A stretch of 8,459 nucleotides of DNA from Nitrospirota bacterium. GTDB lineage: Bacteria > Nitrospirota > Nitrospiria > Nitrospirales > Nitrospiraceae. This document shows, in pieces, positions 1 through 6,692 of this stretch; the first letter of the stretch is position 1, and each line of letters opens with the position of its first letter. The DNA lies in the NCBI GenBank assembly GCA_020028195.1, contig JAHWYE010000055.1:1-8459 (forward strand), read 5' to 3'. Under the pieces are notes generated by a model. The model searched no databases. It saw only the letters and a list, made by a program, of their open reading frames with translations, and was not told where the DNA came from. A program made the position numbers and the translations under genes.

Positions 1-290
1 TCGCTGGTCCAGGCCGGCACGTGAATCGCCACGACCGTGCCTTCTTGGGACCCGATGCTGTACGGAGGGATCGAGCGATCGGGCCGGCTCAGGAACATTC
101 CGACCCAGATCAGCAGAAACGAGCCGATGAGCACCCCTAGTCCCAGCTTGACGACGGTGTCGAGCTTCCGCTTGGCCTGCGGCTGAGGAATGGTCGGTGC
201 CTTCCCTGGATCGCCCGTCGTAAACACGCCTTGGGTCCCGCCGGCCTGGTTCCGCTGAGGGGTAGTTGGGTGAGGTGATGGGTCTGGCAT
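1..290 (-). CDS. N-terminal part of a single-pass membrane protein of unknown function (runs off the left edge)
   Basis: An open frame begins at the ATG on the minus strand at 288-290 and stays open for 96 codons to the window edge, so the C-terminal part is missing. I do not recognise the family. Residues 1-38 are polar and rich in Pro, Gln, Gly and Thr and look disordered. A basic stretch (K40, R41, K42, K48) precedes a hydrophobic segment at about 49-67 (LGLGVLIGSFLLIWVGMFL), and SRPDRS follows. By the positive-inside rule the N-terminus should be cytoplasmic and the missing domain outside the membrane. Residues 84-92 (GTVVAIHVP) look like the first beta strand of that domain. The preceding in-frame stop is the gyrA stop codon at 345-347, and no other ATG or GTG lies between, so the start is well bounded. 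No clear Shine-Dalgarno sequence is visible. With only 54 bases after gyrA and no terminator seen, read-through from gyrA is plausible. Confidence 0.75.
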   Translation of the reverse strand, partial: MPDPSPHPTTPQRNQAGGTQGVFTTGDPGKAPTIPQPQAKRKLDTVVKLGLGVLIGSFLLIWVGMFLSRPDRSIPPYSIGSQEGTVVAIHVPAWTS

Positions 291-344
291 GGCGGACAGG
301 TGTTGCGAGGCTGGCGCGACTCGATAAGAGGAATGTAGGAGCTG

Positions 345-2837
345 TTATCCGCCGGTATCTTCCGGTGCGCCGCCGTCTCCATTGCCAGACAGGCTGTCAT
401 CCCGCTCGGCGCTTTCCGCCAACCTGGCGACACCTATGACCCGATCATCATCTTCCAGGTCCAGGAGGCGGACGCCCTGCGTATTCCGTCCGATCTGGCG
501 GATGTCGTCCACCTTGCAGCGCAGGATCTTCCCCTTCGCCGCCATGAGCACGATCTCGTCCTCATCGCGCACCTGCAGGAAGCCGACCGCCAGCCCGTTG
601 CGCTCGGTCGTCTTCACGCTGATGATGCCCTTCCCGCCTCGCCCCTGGATGCGATACTCAGTGACCGGCGTCCGCTTGCCGTAGCCGCCCTCGGTGACGG
701 TCAGGATCGAGGTGGTGGAGTCCGGCGTGATCGTCTCCATCCCGATCACCTCGTTGCCCTCCTCCAGCGTGATACCGCGCACGCCGTAGGCGGTGCGGCC
801 CATAGGTCGCACCTCCTCCTCCTTGAAACGGATCACGATGCCCTGGCGCGTGCCCAGCAGGATTTCACGCTGACCGTCGGTGATCTGAACCCCGATCAGC
901 TTGTCGCCCTGGTCCAGCGAGAGGGCAATGATGCCGCCCTGGCGTGGGTTGCCGTAGGCCGAGAGCTCCGTTTTCTTGATCACACCCTGCCGCGTGGCCA
1001 TGACCACGAACCGGTCGTCCCGGAACTCCTTGACGGGCAGGGTGGCGGTCACCTTCTCATCGCTGCCGAGGGCCAGCAGGTTGACCATGGCCTTGCCCTT
1101 GGCGGCCCGGCCTGCCTCGGGAATCTCATGCACTTTCAGCCAATAGACCTTGCCGGCGTCCGTAAAGAACAGCAGGTAATCGTGCGTCGAGGCGGTGAAG
1201 AGGGTCTCGACGAAGTCCTCCTCCTTGATCCCCATGCCGATCCTGCCCTTGCCGCCCCGCCGCTGGGCCCGGTAGAGGGAGACCGCGTTGCGCTTGATGT
1301 AGCCGGCGTGGGAAACCGTGACGATCACTTCCTCCTGGGCAATCAGATCCTCGATGTTGATCTCGGCCTCTTCCGGAATGATCTGCGTCCGCCGCTCGTC
1401 CCTGTACTCCTTCTTGATGGCCTCCAGCTCGTCCTTGATGAGCTTGCGCACCAGCGCCTCGCTGCCCAGGACCGACCGGAGGTATTCCATCCGCTTGATC
1501 GTCTCCTGATACTCCTCGACCAGTTTGTTGCGCTCGAGCTGGGTCAGCCGCTGCAGCTTCATGTCCAGGATCGCGTTGGCCTGGATCTCGGACAGCCGGA
1601 ACTGTCGCATCAGGCCTTCCCGGGCCACCTCTGGGGATTGCGCGCGCCGGATCAAGGTGATCACCGCGTCCAGGTGGTCCAGCGCGATCTTGAGGCCCTC
1701 GAGGACGTGGGCCCGCTCCTCGGCCTTGCGGAGCTCGAAGGCCGTCCGGCGTACAACGACCTCGCGCCGGTGTTCGATGAAGGCCTCTAAAATCTGCTTG
1801 AGGTTCAGCACCTCCGGGCGATTGTGAACCAGAGCCAGCATGATCACGCCGAAGGTGGTCTGCAGTTGGGTGTGCTTGTACAGGTTGTTGAGCACGACCA
1901 GCGGGATTTCGCTTCGCTTCAGTTCGATCACGATACGTAACCCGTCCCGATCCGACTCGTCCCGGAGGTCCGAGATCCCCTCGATCCTCTTGTCCTGGAT
2001 CAGCTCCGCGATCTTTTCGATCAGCCGCGCCTTGTTCACCTGGTAGGGAATCTCGGTCACGATGATCCGATCCCGCTCTGTGCGCTCGTCGGTCTCGATC
2101 GCCGCCTTGGCTCGGAGCGTCAGCAGGCCGCGGCCGGTCTTGTACGCGTCCCTGATGCCCTGGGTGCCGTAGATGAAGCCGGCGGTGGGGAAATCGGGGC
2201 CAGGGATCTTCTTCATGAGCTGATCAATGGTCGCGTCGGAGTTCTCGATCAGCAGCATCAGCCCGTCCACGACCTCGGCCACATTGTGGGTCGGGATATT
2301 CGTCGCATAGCCGACGGCGATCCCGCCGGCACCGTTGACCAAGAGATTCGGCACCTTGGCCGGCAGGACCAGCGGCTCGACCGTGGACTCGTCATAGTTG
2401 GGGCCGAAATCCACGGTCTCCTTGTCGATGTCCGCGAGCATTTCCTCGGCGAGCTTCGTCAGTCGGGCCTCGGTGTAGCGCATGGCGGCCGGCGGATCGC
2501 CGTCCACCGAACCGTAGTTGCCCTGGCCGTCCACCAGCGCATAGCGCATGTTGAAGTCCTGCGCCATGCGGACCAGGGTGTCGTAGATGGCCGTGTCGCC
2601 GTGGGGGTGGTAGTTCCCCATGATCTCGCCGACAATCTTGGCGGACTTGCGGTAGGCCCGGTTGTGGACCAGGCCCATCTCATTCATGCCGTAGAGGATG
2701 CGGCGATGGACCGGCTTGAGCCCGTCGCGGACGTCCGGCAGGGCTCGTCCTACGATCACGCTCATCGCGTAATCCAGATAGGACGAGCGCATCTCGTCCT
2801 CGATGGCGATCTGGGTCAGGCGTTCATCAACGGGCAT
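345..2837 (-). CDS. gyrA: DNA gyrase subunit A
   Basis: GyrA is the breakage-reunion subunit of DNA gyrase (A2B2), which uses ATP hydrolysed by GyrB to add negative supercoils in the cytoplasm. The 830-residue protein is complete and within the family's usual length. The quinolone-binding region is at 77-93 (HPHGDTAIYDTLVRMAQ), followed by the catalytic R120-Y121 pair in AMRYTEARL. The tower and coiled-coil region covers roughly 330-490. The C-terminal DNA-wrapping pinwheel starts near 495 and holds the GyrA box QRRGGKG at 525-531, which marks it as GyrA rather than ParC, plus a degenerate copy QGRGGKG at 731-737. The C-terminus is an acidic, Gly-rich tail. The residue matching E. coli Ser83 is Thr82, and Asp86 matches Asp87; Thr occurs naturally here in several bacteria and is not by itself proof of resistance. 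The ATG at 2835-2837 has an AAGGAG five bases upstream. The stop is TAA. gyrB lies upstream across a repeat-filled 175-base gap. Confidence 0.98.
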   Translation of the reverse strand: MPVDERLTQIAIEDEMRSSYLDYAMSVIVGRALPDVRDGLKPVHRRILYGMNEMGLVHNRAYRKSAKIVGEIMGNYHPHGDTAIYDTLVRMAQDFNMRYALVDGQGNYGSVDGDPPAAMRYTEARLTKLAEEMLADIDKETVDFGPNYDESTVEPLVLPAKVPNLLVNGAGGIAVGYATNIPTHNVAEVVDGLMLLIENSDATIDQLMKKIPGPDFPTAGFIYGTQGIRDAYKTGRGLLTLRAKAAIETDERTERDRIIVTEIPYQVNKARLIEKIAELIQDKRIEGISDLRDESDRDGLRIVIELKRSEIPLVVLNNLYKHTQLQTTFGVIMLALVHNRPEVLNLKQILEAFIEHRREVVVRRTAFELRKAEERAHVLEGLKIALDHLDAVITLIRRAQSPEVAREGLMRQFRLSEIQANAILDMKLQRLTQLERNKLVEEYQETIKRMEYLRSVLGSEALVRKLIKDELEAIKKEYRDERRTQIIPEEAEINIEDLIAQEEVIVTVSHAGYIKRNAVSLYRAQRRGGKGRIGMGIKEEDFVETLFTASTHDYLLFFTDAGKVYWLKVHEIPEAGRAAKGKAMVNLLALGSDEKVTATLPVKEFRDDRFVVMATRQGVIKKTELSAYGNPRQGGIIALSLDQGDKLIGVQITDGQREILLGTRQGIVIRFKEEEVRPMGRTAYGVRGITLEEGNEVIGMETITPDSTTSILTVTEGGYGKRTPVTEYRIQGRGGKGIISVKTTERNGLAVGFLQVRDEDEIVLMAAKGKILRCKVDDIRQIGRNTQGVRLLDLEDDDRVIGVARLAESAERDDSLSGNGDGGAPEDTGG

Positions 2838-2842
2838 GTCTT

Positions 2843-2848
2843 CTCCTT
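2843..2848 (-). promoter_or_regulatory. gyrA ribosome binding site
   Basis: AAGGAG on the minus strand, five bases before the gyrA ATG. It fixes the start codon. It lies only about 10 bases downstream, in the transcript, of the last heptad-repeat block, so folding of the repeats could affect access to it (inference). Confidence 0.85.
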
Positions 2849-2858
2849 GGGAAAAGAG

Positions 2859-3008
2859 CGAATGGCTTATAGCCTATAGCTGATAGCGGTCTTGAAGAGC
2901 TTATGGCTTATAGCTCATAGCAAGAAGGTGACAGTTATGTCCATTTGCCGTTCGCCATGGGCTCTGCTGGTCGCTCTGGCCATTTGCTATAAGCCATATG
3001 CTATACGC
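2859..3008. repeat. Degenerate 7-base repeat blocks in inverted arrangement, gyrB-gyrA spacer
   Basis: Most of the 175-base spacer is built from short runs of one degenerate 7-base unit. On the plus strand, block A (2860-2887) is four units of NNATRGC or close to it, and block B (2901-2921) is three such units, for example TTATGGC then TTATAGC. Block C (2979-3008) is four units in the opposite orientation, GCYATNN, for example GCCATTT then GCTATAA, plus a trailing GC. A more decayed inverted block D (about 2940-2960) includes GCCGTTC then GCCATGG. The 12-mer ATGGCTTATAGC occurs exactly in A (2862-2873) and B (2903-2914), and its exact reverse complement in C (2986-2997). No protein or RNA gene is apparent. 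Heptanucleotide tandem repeats are known from heterocystous cyanobacteria (STRR repeats) with a different unit; I cannot assign this one to a named family. Confidence 0.8.
2898..3002 (-). promoter_or_regulatory. Possible long-range hairpin in the gyrB-gyrA leader
   Basis: The arms at 2898-2914 and 2986-3002 are inverted copies matching at 16 of 17 positions, with a 71-base loop. In the minus-strand transcript this stem would form after the gyrB stop and before the gyrA ribosome binding site. The 12-base core can instead pair with the third copy at 2862-2873, giving an alternative fold nearer the gyrA start. There is no following run of U, so this is not a typical intrinsic terminator. A role in mRNA processing, stability or translation is inference only. 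Confidence 0.4.
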
Positions 3009-3012
3009 TCCG

Positions 3013-5514
3013 TCACACATCCAGGTTCCTTACCTCGAGCGCGTGTTTCTGGATGAAGTCACGGCGCGGTTCCACCTCGTCCCCCATCAGGATCGTAAAG
3101 ATCTCATCCACGCCGGTGAAGTCTTCGAGCGTGACTTGCATGAGGCTGCGGGTCTCCGGGTTCATCGTGGTTTCCCACAACTGGGTCGGGTTCATTTCAC
3201 CCAAGCCTTTGTAGCGTTGGAGGCCAATGCCCTTCTTGCCGGTCTCCAAAATGGCCCGAACCAGCTCGGCCGTCCCAGGATACTGAGTTTCCGCATCCCC
3301 GGCCTTCATCTTGTACGGTGGGCGGCCCAACCCGATGGCCGATGGAGCCAGTTTCTGCGATTCGCGGAAATCGGCCGACCCGACCAGTTCGTGCGTGAGT
3401 TCCAGACTATGGACCATTCCGTTGGTCGGAACCCGACAGACCACCTTGTTGGATTGGTGTTCTTCATCCTCGATGACCTCGAGGGTCACGTTGGCCTTGG
3501 GATAGAGGACAGCCAGGGACTTCTTCACGCTGGCCACGGCCTTCTTGAGCGCCGCGGGGTTCTTGAGCGCCTCGCGGTCCAGGCCCGGCTCGTCCACAAA
3601 GGCTCGCAGGATGCCTCCCTCGTGCTGCTTCTTGCCGAACCGGGCAAGGAGGCCCTCGAAGGCGATGAGCTTCTTGAGGATGGGCAGGAGGCGCCGACTG
3701 GTCACGTACCCCTGCGTGCTCTCAACATAGACTCCCACTTCCTCGACCGCCAGATCTGCCAGGTACTCGTTGAGGGCCGCTTCGTCCTTGAGGTAGCGCT
3801 CCGTCTTGCCCTTCTTTACTTTGAAGAGCGGCGGCTGCGCGATGTACACATAGCCGTGCTCGATCAGCTCCTGCATCTGCCGGAAGAAGAACGTCAGCAA
3901 CAGCGTCCGGATGTGGCTGCCGTCCACATCGGCATCGGTCATCAGAATGATCTTGTGGTACCGGGCGCGGGTTATGTCGAACACCTCCTTATCATCCTTC
4001 CCCTTCTCGCCGTCTTCCTCGCGCTTGCGCCCAATGCCGGTCCCAAGGGCCATGATCAGCACCCGGATCTCCTCGCTCGAGAGCATCTTGTCGAACCGGG
4101 CCTTCTCGACGTTGAGAATCTTGCCCTTGAGCGGCAGGATGGCCTGGAATTTCCGGTCTCGCCCCTGCTTGGCTGAACCGCCGGCGGAGTCACCTTCCAC
4201 AATGTAGAGCTCACTGTGTGCCGGGTCTTTTTCCGAGCAGTCGGCCAGCTTGCCGGGGAGCGAGCCCGCGTCCAGGGCGCTCTTGCGCCGGATCAGCTCC
4301 TTGGCCTTCCGCGCCGCCTCGCGTGCTCTGGCCGCGTCAAGCGCCTTGCCGATGATCCGACGAGCGATCGGGGGGTTTTCCTCGAAACAGTTGCCCAGGG
4401 CCTCGTTGACCGCCGCTTCGACGATGCCCTTGACCTCGCTGTTCCCCAGCTTGGCCTTCGTTTGACCCTCGAACTGCGGATTCCGCAGTTTCACGCTGAC
4501 GACGGCGGTCAGTCCCTCCCGGACGTCGTCGCCGGTCAGCGACTCGGTGTCCTTTTTCAGCAACTCGTTGGCGTTGGCGTAGTTGTTGATGGTCCGGGTC
4601 AGCGCCGCCTTGAAGCCGACCAGGTGGGTGCCGCCCTCGCGCGTGTTGATGTTGTTGGCGAAGGAAAACAGATTCTCCGCATAGCCGTCGTTGTACTGGA
4701 GGGCCACCTCCAGGATCATCTCGGACTTTTCAATCTCGATGAAGATCGGCTTGTGGAGGGGAGTCTTGGCCTCGTTCAGATGCTCGACGAAGGAGACGAT
4801 TCCGCCCTTGTAGCGAAAGAGCTGCTCTTTCTCCTTCCGCTCGTCCTTGAGCGTGATCGCCAGCCCTTTGTTCAGAAAAGCCATTTCGCGGAGGCGCTGA
4901 GCGAGAATGTCGAAGCTGAACTCGAGCGACTCGAAGATCTGACCGTCCGGCTTGAACGTAATCTTGGTCCCACGCTTCTTGGTCTTGCCGGTCACCATGA
5001 GCGGGGCCGTCGGCTTTCCTCGCTCGTACCGCTGTTCGAAAACCTGCCCGCCCTGCCAGATCTCCAATTCCAGCCACTCCGACAGGGCGTTCACGACGGA
5101 AATGCCGACCCCATGCAGGCCCCCTGACACGGTATAGGCGCCCTGCTCGAACTTCCCTCCCGCGTGGAGCATCGTCAAGGCGACCTCGGCCGCGGACTTC
5201 TTCTGCGTGGAATGCATCCCCGTCGGGATGCCCCGGCCATTGTCCACCACGATCACGCTGCCGTCGATCTGGAGCGTGACCTCGATGGTCTCACCGAACC
5301 CGGCCATGTGCTCGTCAACGCTGTTGTCCACCACCTCGTAAACCAGGTGATGCAGCCCGTCCGGGCCGGTGCTCCCGATGTACATCGCGGGGCGCTTCCG
5401 GACAGCGTCGAGCCCTTCCAGCACCTTGATTTGGTCTGGACTGTAGCTCCCAGACTCAGCCTGGTCGGACAACTCCGTCTCTTCTGTCTTCCCGCCGAGG
5501 TCTTTGCTCGCCAT
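3013..5514 (-). CDS. gyrB: DNA gyrase subunit B
   Basis: GyrB is the ATPase subunit of DNA gyrase and drives strand passage through GyrA. The 833-residue protein is intact. The GHKL ATPase domain comes first: YEVVDNSVDE at 59-68 (catalytic E60, Mg-binding N64), DNGRGIP at 91-97 and the ATP-lid GGLHGVG at 131-137. The transducer domain carries QTKAK at 351-355, with K353 matching E. coli K337. The TOPRIM domain has EGDSAGG at 440-446 and PLKGKILNVEKAR at 461-473, and metal ligands D527, D529 and D531 in MTDADVDGSH. About 165 extra residues lie between roughly 590 and 757, before QRYKGLGEMNP; this is the long form typical of Gram-negative GyrB, while short forms have about 640 residues. The ATG at 5512-5514 has TAGGAG five bases upstream. 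The stop is TGA. The gene follows dnaN by 28 bases with no recF between them. Confidence 0.98.
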   Translation of the reverse strand: MASKDLGGKTEETELSDQAESGSYSPDQIKVLEGLDAVRKRPAMYIGSTGPDGLHHLVYEVVDNSVDEHMAGFGETIEVTLQIDGSVIVVDNGRGIPTGMHSTQKKSAAEVALTMLHAGGKFEQGAYTVSGGLHGVGISVVNALSEWLELEIWQGGQVFEQRYERGKPTAPLMVTGKTKKRGTKITFKPDGQIFESLEFSFDILAQRLREMAFLNKGLAITLKDERKEKEQLFRYKGGIVSFVEHLNEAKTPLHKPIFIEIEKSEMILEVALQYNDGYAENLFSFANNINTREGGTHLVGFKAALTRTINNYANANELLKKDTESLTGDDVREGLTAVVSVKLRNPQFEGQTKAKLGNSEVKGIVEAAVNEALGNCFEENPPIARRIIGKALDAARAREAARKAKELIRRKSALDAGSLPGKLADCSEKDPAHSELYIVEGDSAGGSAKQGRDRKFQAILPLKGKILNVEKARFDKMLSSEEIRVLIMALGTGIGRKREEDGEKGKDDKEVFDITRARYHKIILMTDADVDGSHIRTLLLTFFFRQMQELIEHGYVYIAQPPLFKVKKGKTERYLKDEAALNEYLADLAVEEVGVYVESTQGYVTSRRLLPILKKLIAFEGLLARFGKKQHEGGILRAFVDEPGLDREALKNPAALKKAVASVKKSLAVLYPKANVTLEVIEDEEHQSNKVVCRVPTNGMVHSLELTHELVGSADFRESQKLAPSAIGLGRPPYKMKAGDAETQYPGTAELVRAILETGKKGIGLQRYKGLGEMNPTQLWETTMNPETRSLMQVTLEDFTGVDEIFTILMGDEVEPRRDFIQKHALEVRNLDV

Positions 5515-5519
5515 CCGTG

Positions 5520-5525
5520 CTCCTA
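5520..5525 (-). promoter_or_regulatory. gyrB ribosome binding site
   Basis: TAGGAG on the minus strand with a five-base spacer to the gyrB ATG, inside the 28-base dnaN-gyrB gap. It supports the chosen start. The gap has no room for a terminator and a new promoter, so gyrB is probably co-transcribed with dnaN. Confidence 0.8.
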
Positions 5526-5542
5526 CCGGTCCCTTCAGGCCC

Positions 5543-6667
5543 CTAGATCTTGATCGGCATCACCACGCAGGTGAAGCCCGCGTTGCCCGGCTCACGGATC
5601 AGGCAGGGGCTCAAGGGGGTGTCCATCTGCAGGGAAACCGCCTCTCCGTCGACCACGCCCAACACCTCCAACAGATACCGGGCGTTAAATCCTGTGGTCA
5701 ATGTCTCGCCGCCATAGCGGGCCGGCAGCTCCTCGGTGGCCTCCCCGAAGTCCGGGTTGCTCGAGAACAGGGTCATGTGCCCGGACGTAAACGTGACTTT
5801 CACGGCGTTCGTCTTGTCGCGCGAGAGCACTGCCACGCGGCGGAGCGCGCCCTCCAGTTCCGCTTTGTCCGCCGTCACGCGCTTGCCCTGCTCTTTGGGA
5901 ATCACCTGCTGATAGTTGGGGTAATTCCCCTCCATCAGCCTGGAGGTCAGCAGCAGGCCGCTCTTGCGAAAGATCATTAAGTTCTTCGTGAACCCGATCA
6001 GCGGCTCGCCGTCTCCCTCCTCCAACAGACGCTGCATCTCATGGGCCGCTTTCTTGGGAATGATCGCCTTGATCTCCTTCGGCGTGTCTTTGCCGCCCGT
6101 CGCACCCACCTCCTGCTCGGCGACGGCAAGCCGGTGGCCATCAGTGCCGACGAGCCGGAGGGTCGTTTTCTTCTCGGCGGTCGTCAAGGTGACCAGCAGC
6201 CCGTTCAGGATGTACCGGGCGTCGTTGTCGCCGACCGCAAACAACGTCTTGCGAATCAAGGCCAGCAGCCCCGATCCCGCCAGCGGAGTCAGTCCTTCTC
6301 GCTCGATCGCCGGCAGAGCTGGATACTCGCTGCTCGAAAGGCCGACGACCTTGAATTGGCTCTTCCCTGCCTGGATCGTTGCCCAGTTGTTCTCGCTTGT
6401 GGAGAGCTCGATCTCGCCGTCTCTCAGTTCTTTGAGGATCTCGTAGAGCTTGCGCGCCGACAACGTGATCGAGCCCGGTTCCTGGACGGTCGCCTTATAC
6501 AGTCCTCGCATGCCGATCTCCAGGTCGGTCGCGAGGATATCCACGCCGTCCGGCTTCGCTTCGAGCAGGATGTTCGACAGGATAGGCATGGTGTTGCGCT
6601 TTTCCACCACTCCCTGCACCCGCTGGAGCGCCGTTAGCAATTCTTCCCGCGCAATTCGTAACTTCAT
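5543..6667 (-). CDS. dnaN: DNA polymerase III beta subunit (sliding clamp)
   Basis: DnaN forms the ring-shaped dimer that encircles DNA and tethers polymerase III and other partners through a hydrophobic cleft. The 374 residues correspond to three clamp folds of about 120-125 residues each and match the family's usual length (E. coli 366). Recognisable motifs are the N-terminus MKLRIAREELLTALQRVQGV with the following KRNTMPILSNI, TDGHRLA at 175-181, EGNYPNYQQVIPK at 246-258 and the C-terminus VVMPIKI. The TDGHRLA and C-terminal segments help form the partner-binding cleft in known clamps. The start ATG at 6665-6667 has a strong GAGGAG eight bases upstream. The stop is TAG. It lies 25 bases downstream of dnaA, the classic dnaA-dnaN arrangement, and is very likely co-transcribed with it. 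Confidence 0.97.
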   Translation of the reverse strand: MKLRIAREELLTALQRVQGVVEKRNTMPILSNILLEAKPDGVDILATDLEIGMRGLYKATVQEPGSITLSARKLYEILKELRDGEIELSTSENNWATIQAGKSQFKVVGLSSSEYPALPAIEREGLTPLAGSGLLALIRKTLFAVGDNDARYILNGLLVTLTTAEKKTTLRLVGTDGHRLAVAEQEVGATGGKDTPKEIKAIIPKKAAHEMQRLLEEGDGEPLIGFTKNLMIFRKSGLLLTSRLMEGNYPNYQQVIPKEQGKRVTADKAELEGALRRVAVLSRDKTNAVKVTFTSGHMTLFSSNPDFGEATEELPARYGGETLTTGFNARYLLEVLGVVDGEAVSLQMDTPLSPCLIREPGNAGFTCVVMPIKI

Positions 6668-6675
6668 GAGGGTAT

Positions 6676-6681
6676 CTCCTC
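6676..6681 (-). promoter_or_regulatory. dnaN ribosome binding site
   Basis: GAGGAG on the minus strand, eight bases before the dnaN ATG, within the 25-base gap after the dnaA stop codon. It supports the annotated start and independent translation of dnaN from the shared transcript. Confidence 0.8.
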
Positions 6682-6692
6682 GTTTCGACTCG

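Noticed and set aside
205..265. Quinolone-resistance reading of Thr at GyrA position 82
   Set aside because: Thr at this position is the natural residue in several bacteria, and the neighbouring Asp86 is unchanged, so resistance cannot be claimed from sequence alone. The relevant codons are near 2580-2600.
291..344. Possible terminator after gyrA
   Set aside because: No stem with a following T run is present on the minus strand in this 54-base gap.
137..433. Minus-strand 98-codon frame overlapping the gyrA end and the downstream gene
   Set aside because: It is out of frame with both flanking genes, overlaps the gyrA C-terminus, and the membrane-protein frame from 290 explains this stretch better.
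1128..1790. Plus-strand open frame of 220 codons antisense to gyrA
   Set aside because: It is a shadow of gyrA, with no recognisable domain and no independent start signal.
2286..2879. Plus-strand open frame opposite the gyrA 5' end extending into the repeat spacer
   Set aside because: It covers the catalytic region of gyrA in antisense and stops in the repeat; it is explained by GC-rich codon structure.
2838..3012. Separate gyrA promoter in the repeat spacer (TATAAG-like sequences)
   Set aside because: The TATA-like matches are part of the repeat unit, and no -35 element at proper spacing was found; the best pair had a 19-base spacer and a poor -35.
2998..4176. Plus-strand open frame of 392 codons antisense to gyrB
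   Set aside because: It lies opposite intact, fully motif-bearing gyrB in a GC-rich gene, where stop codons are rare on the other strand. The translation resembles no family and there is no ribosome binding site.
4216..5127. Plus-strand open frame of 303 codons antisense to gyrB
   Set aside because: It is a shadow of gyrB with the same explanation; its composition (Leu, Val, Gly, Arg rich) is what a reversed GC-rich gene gives.
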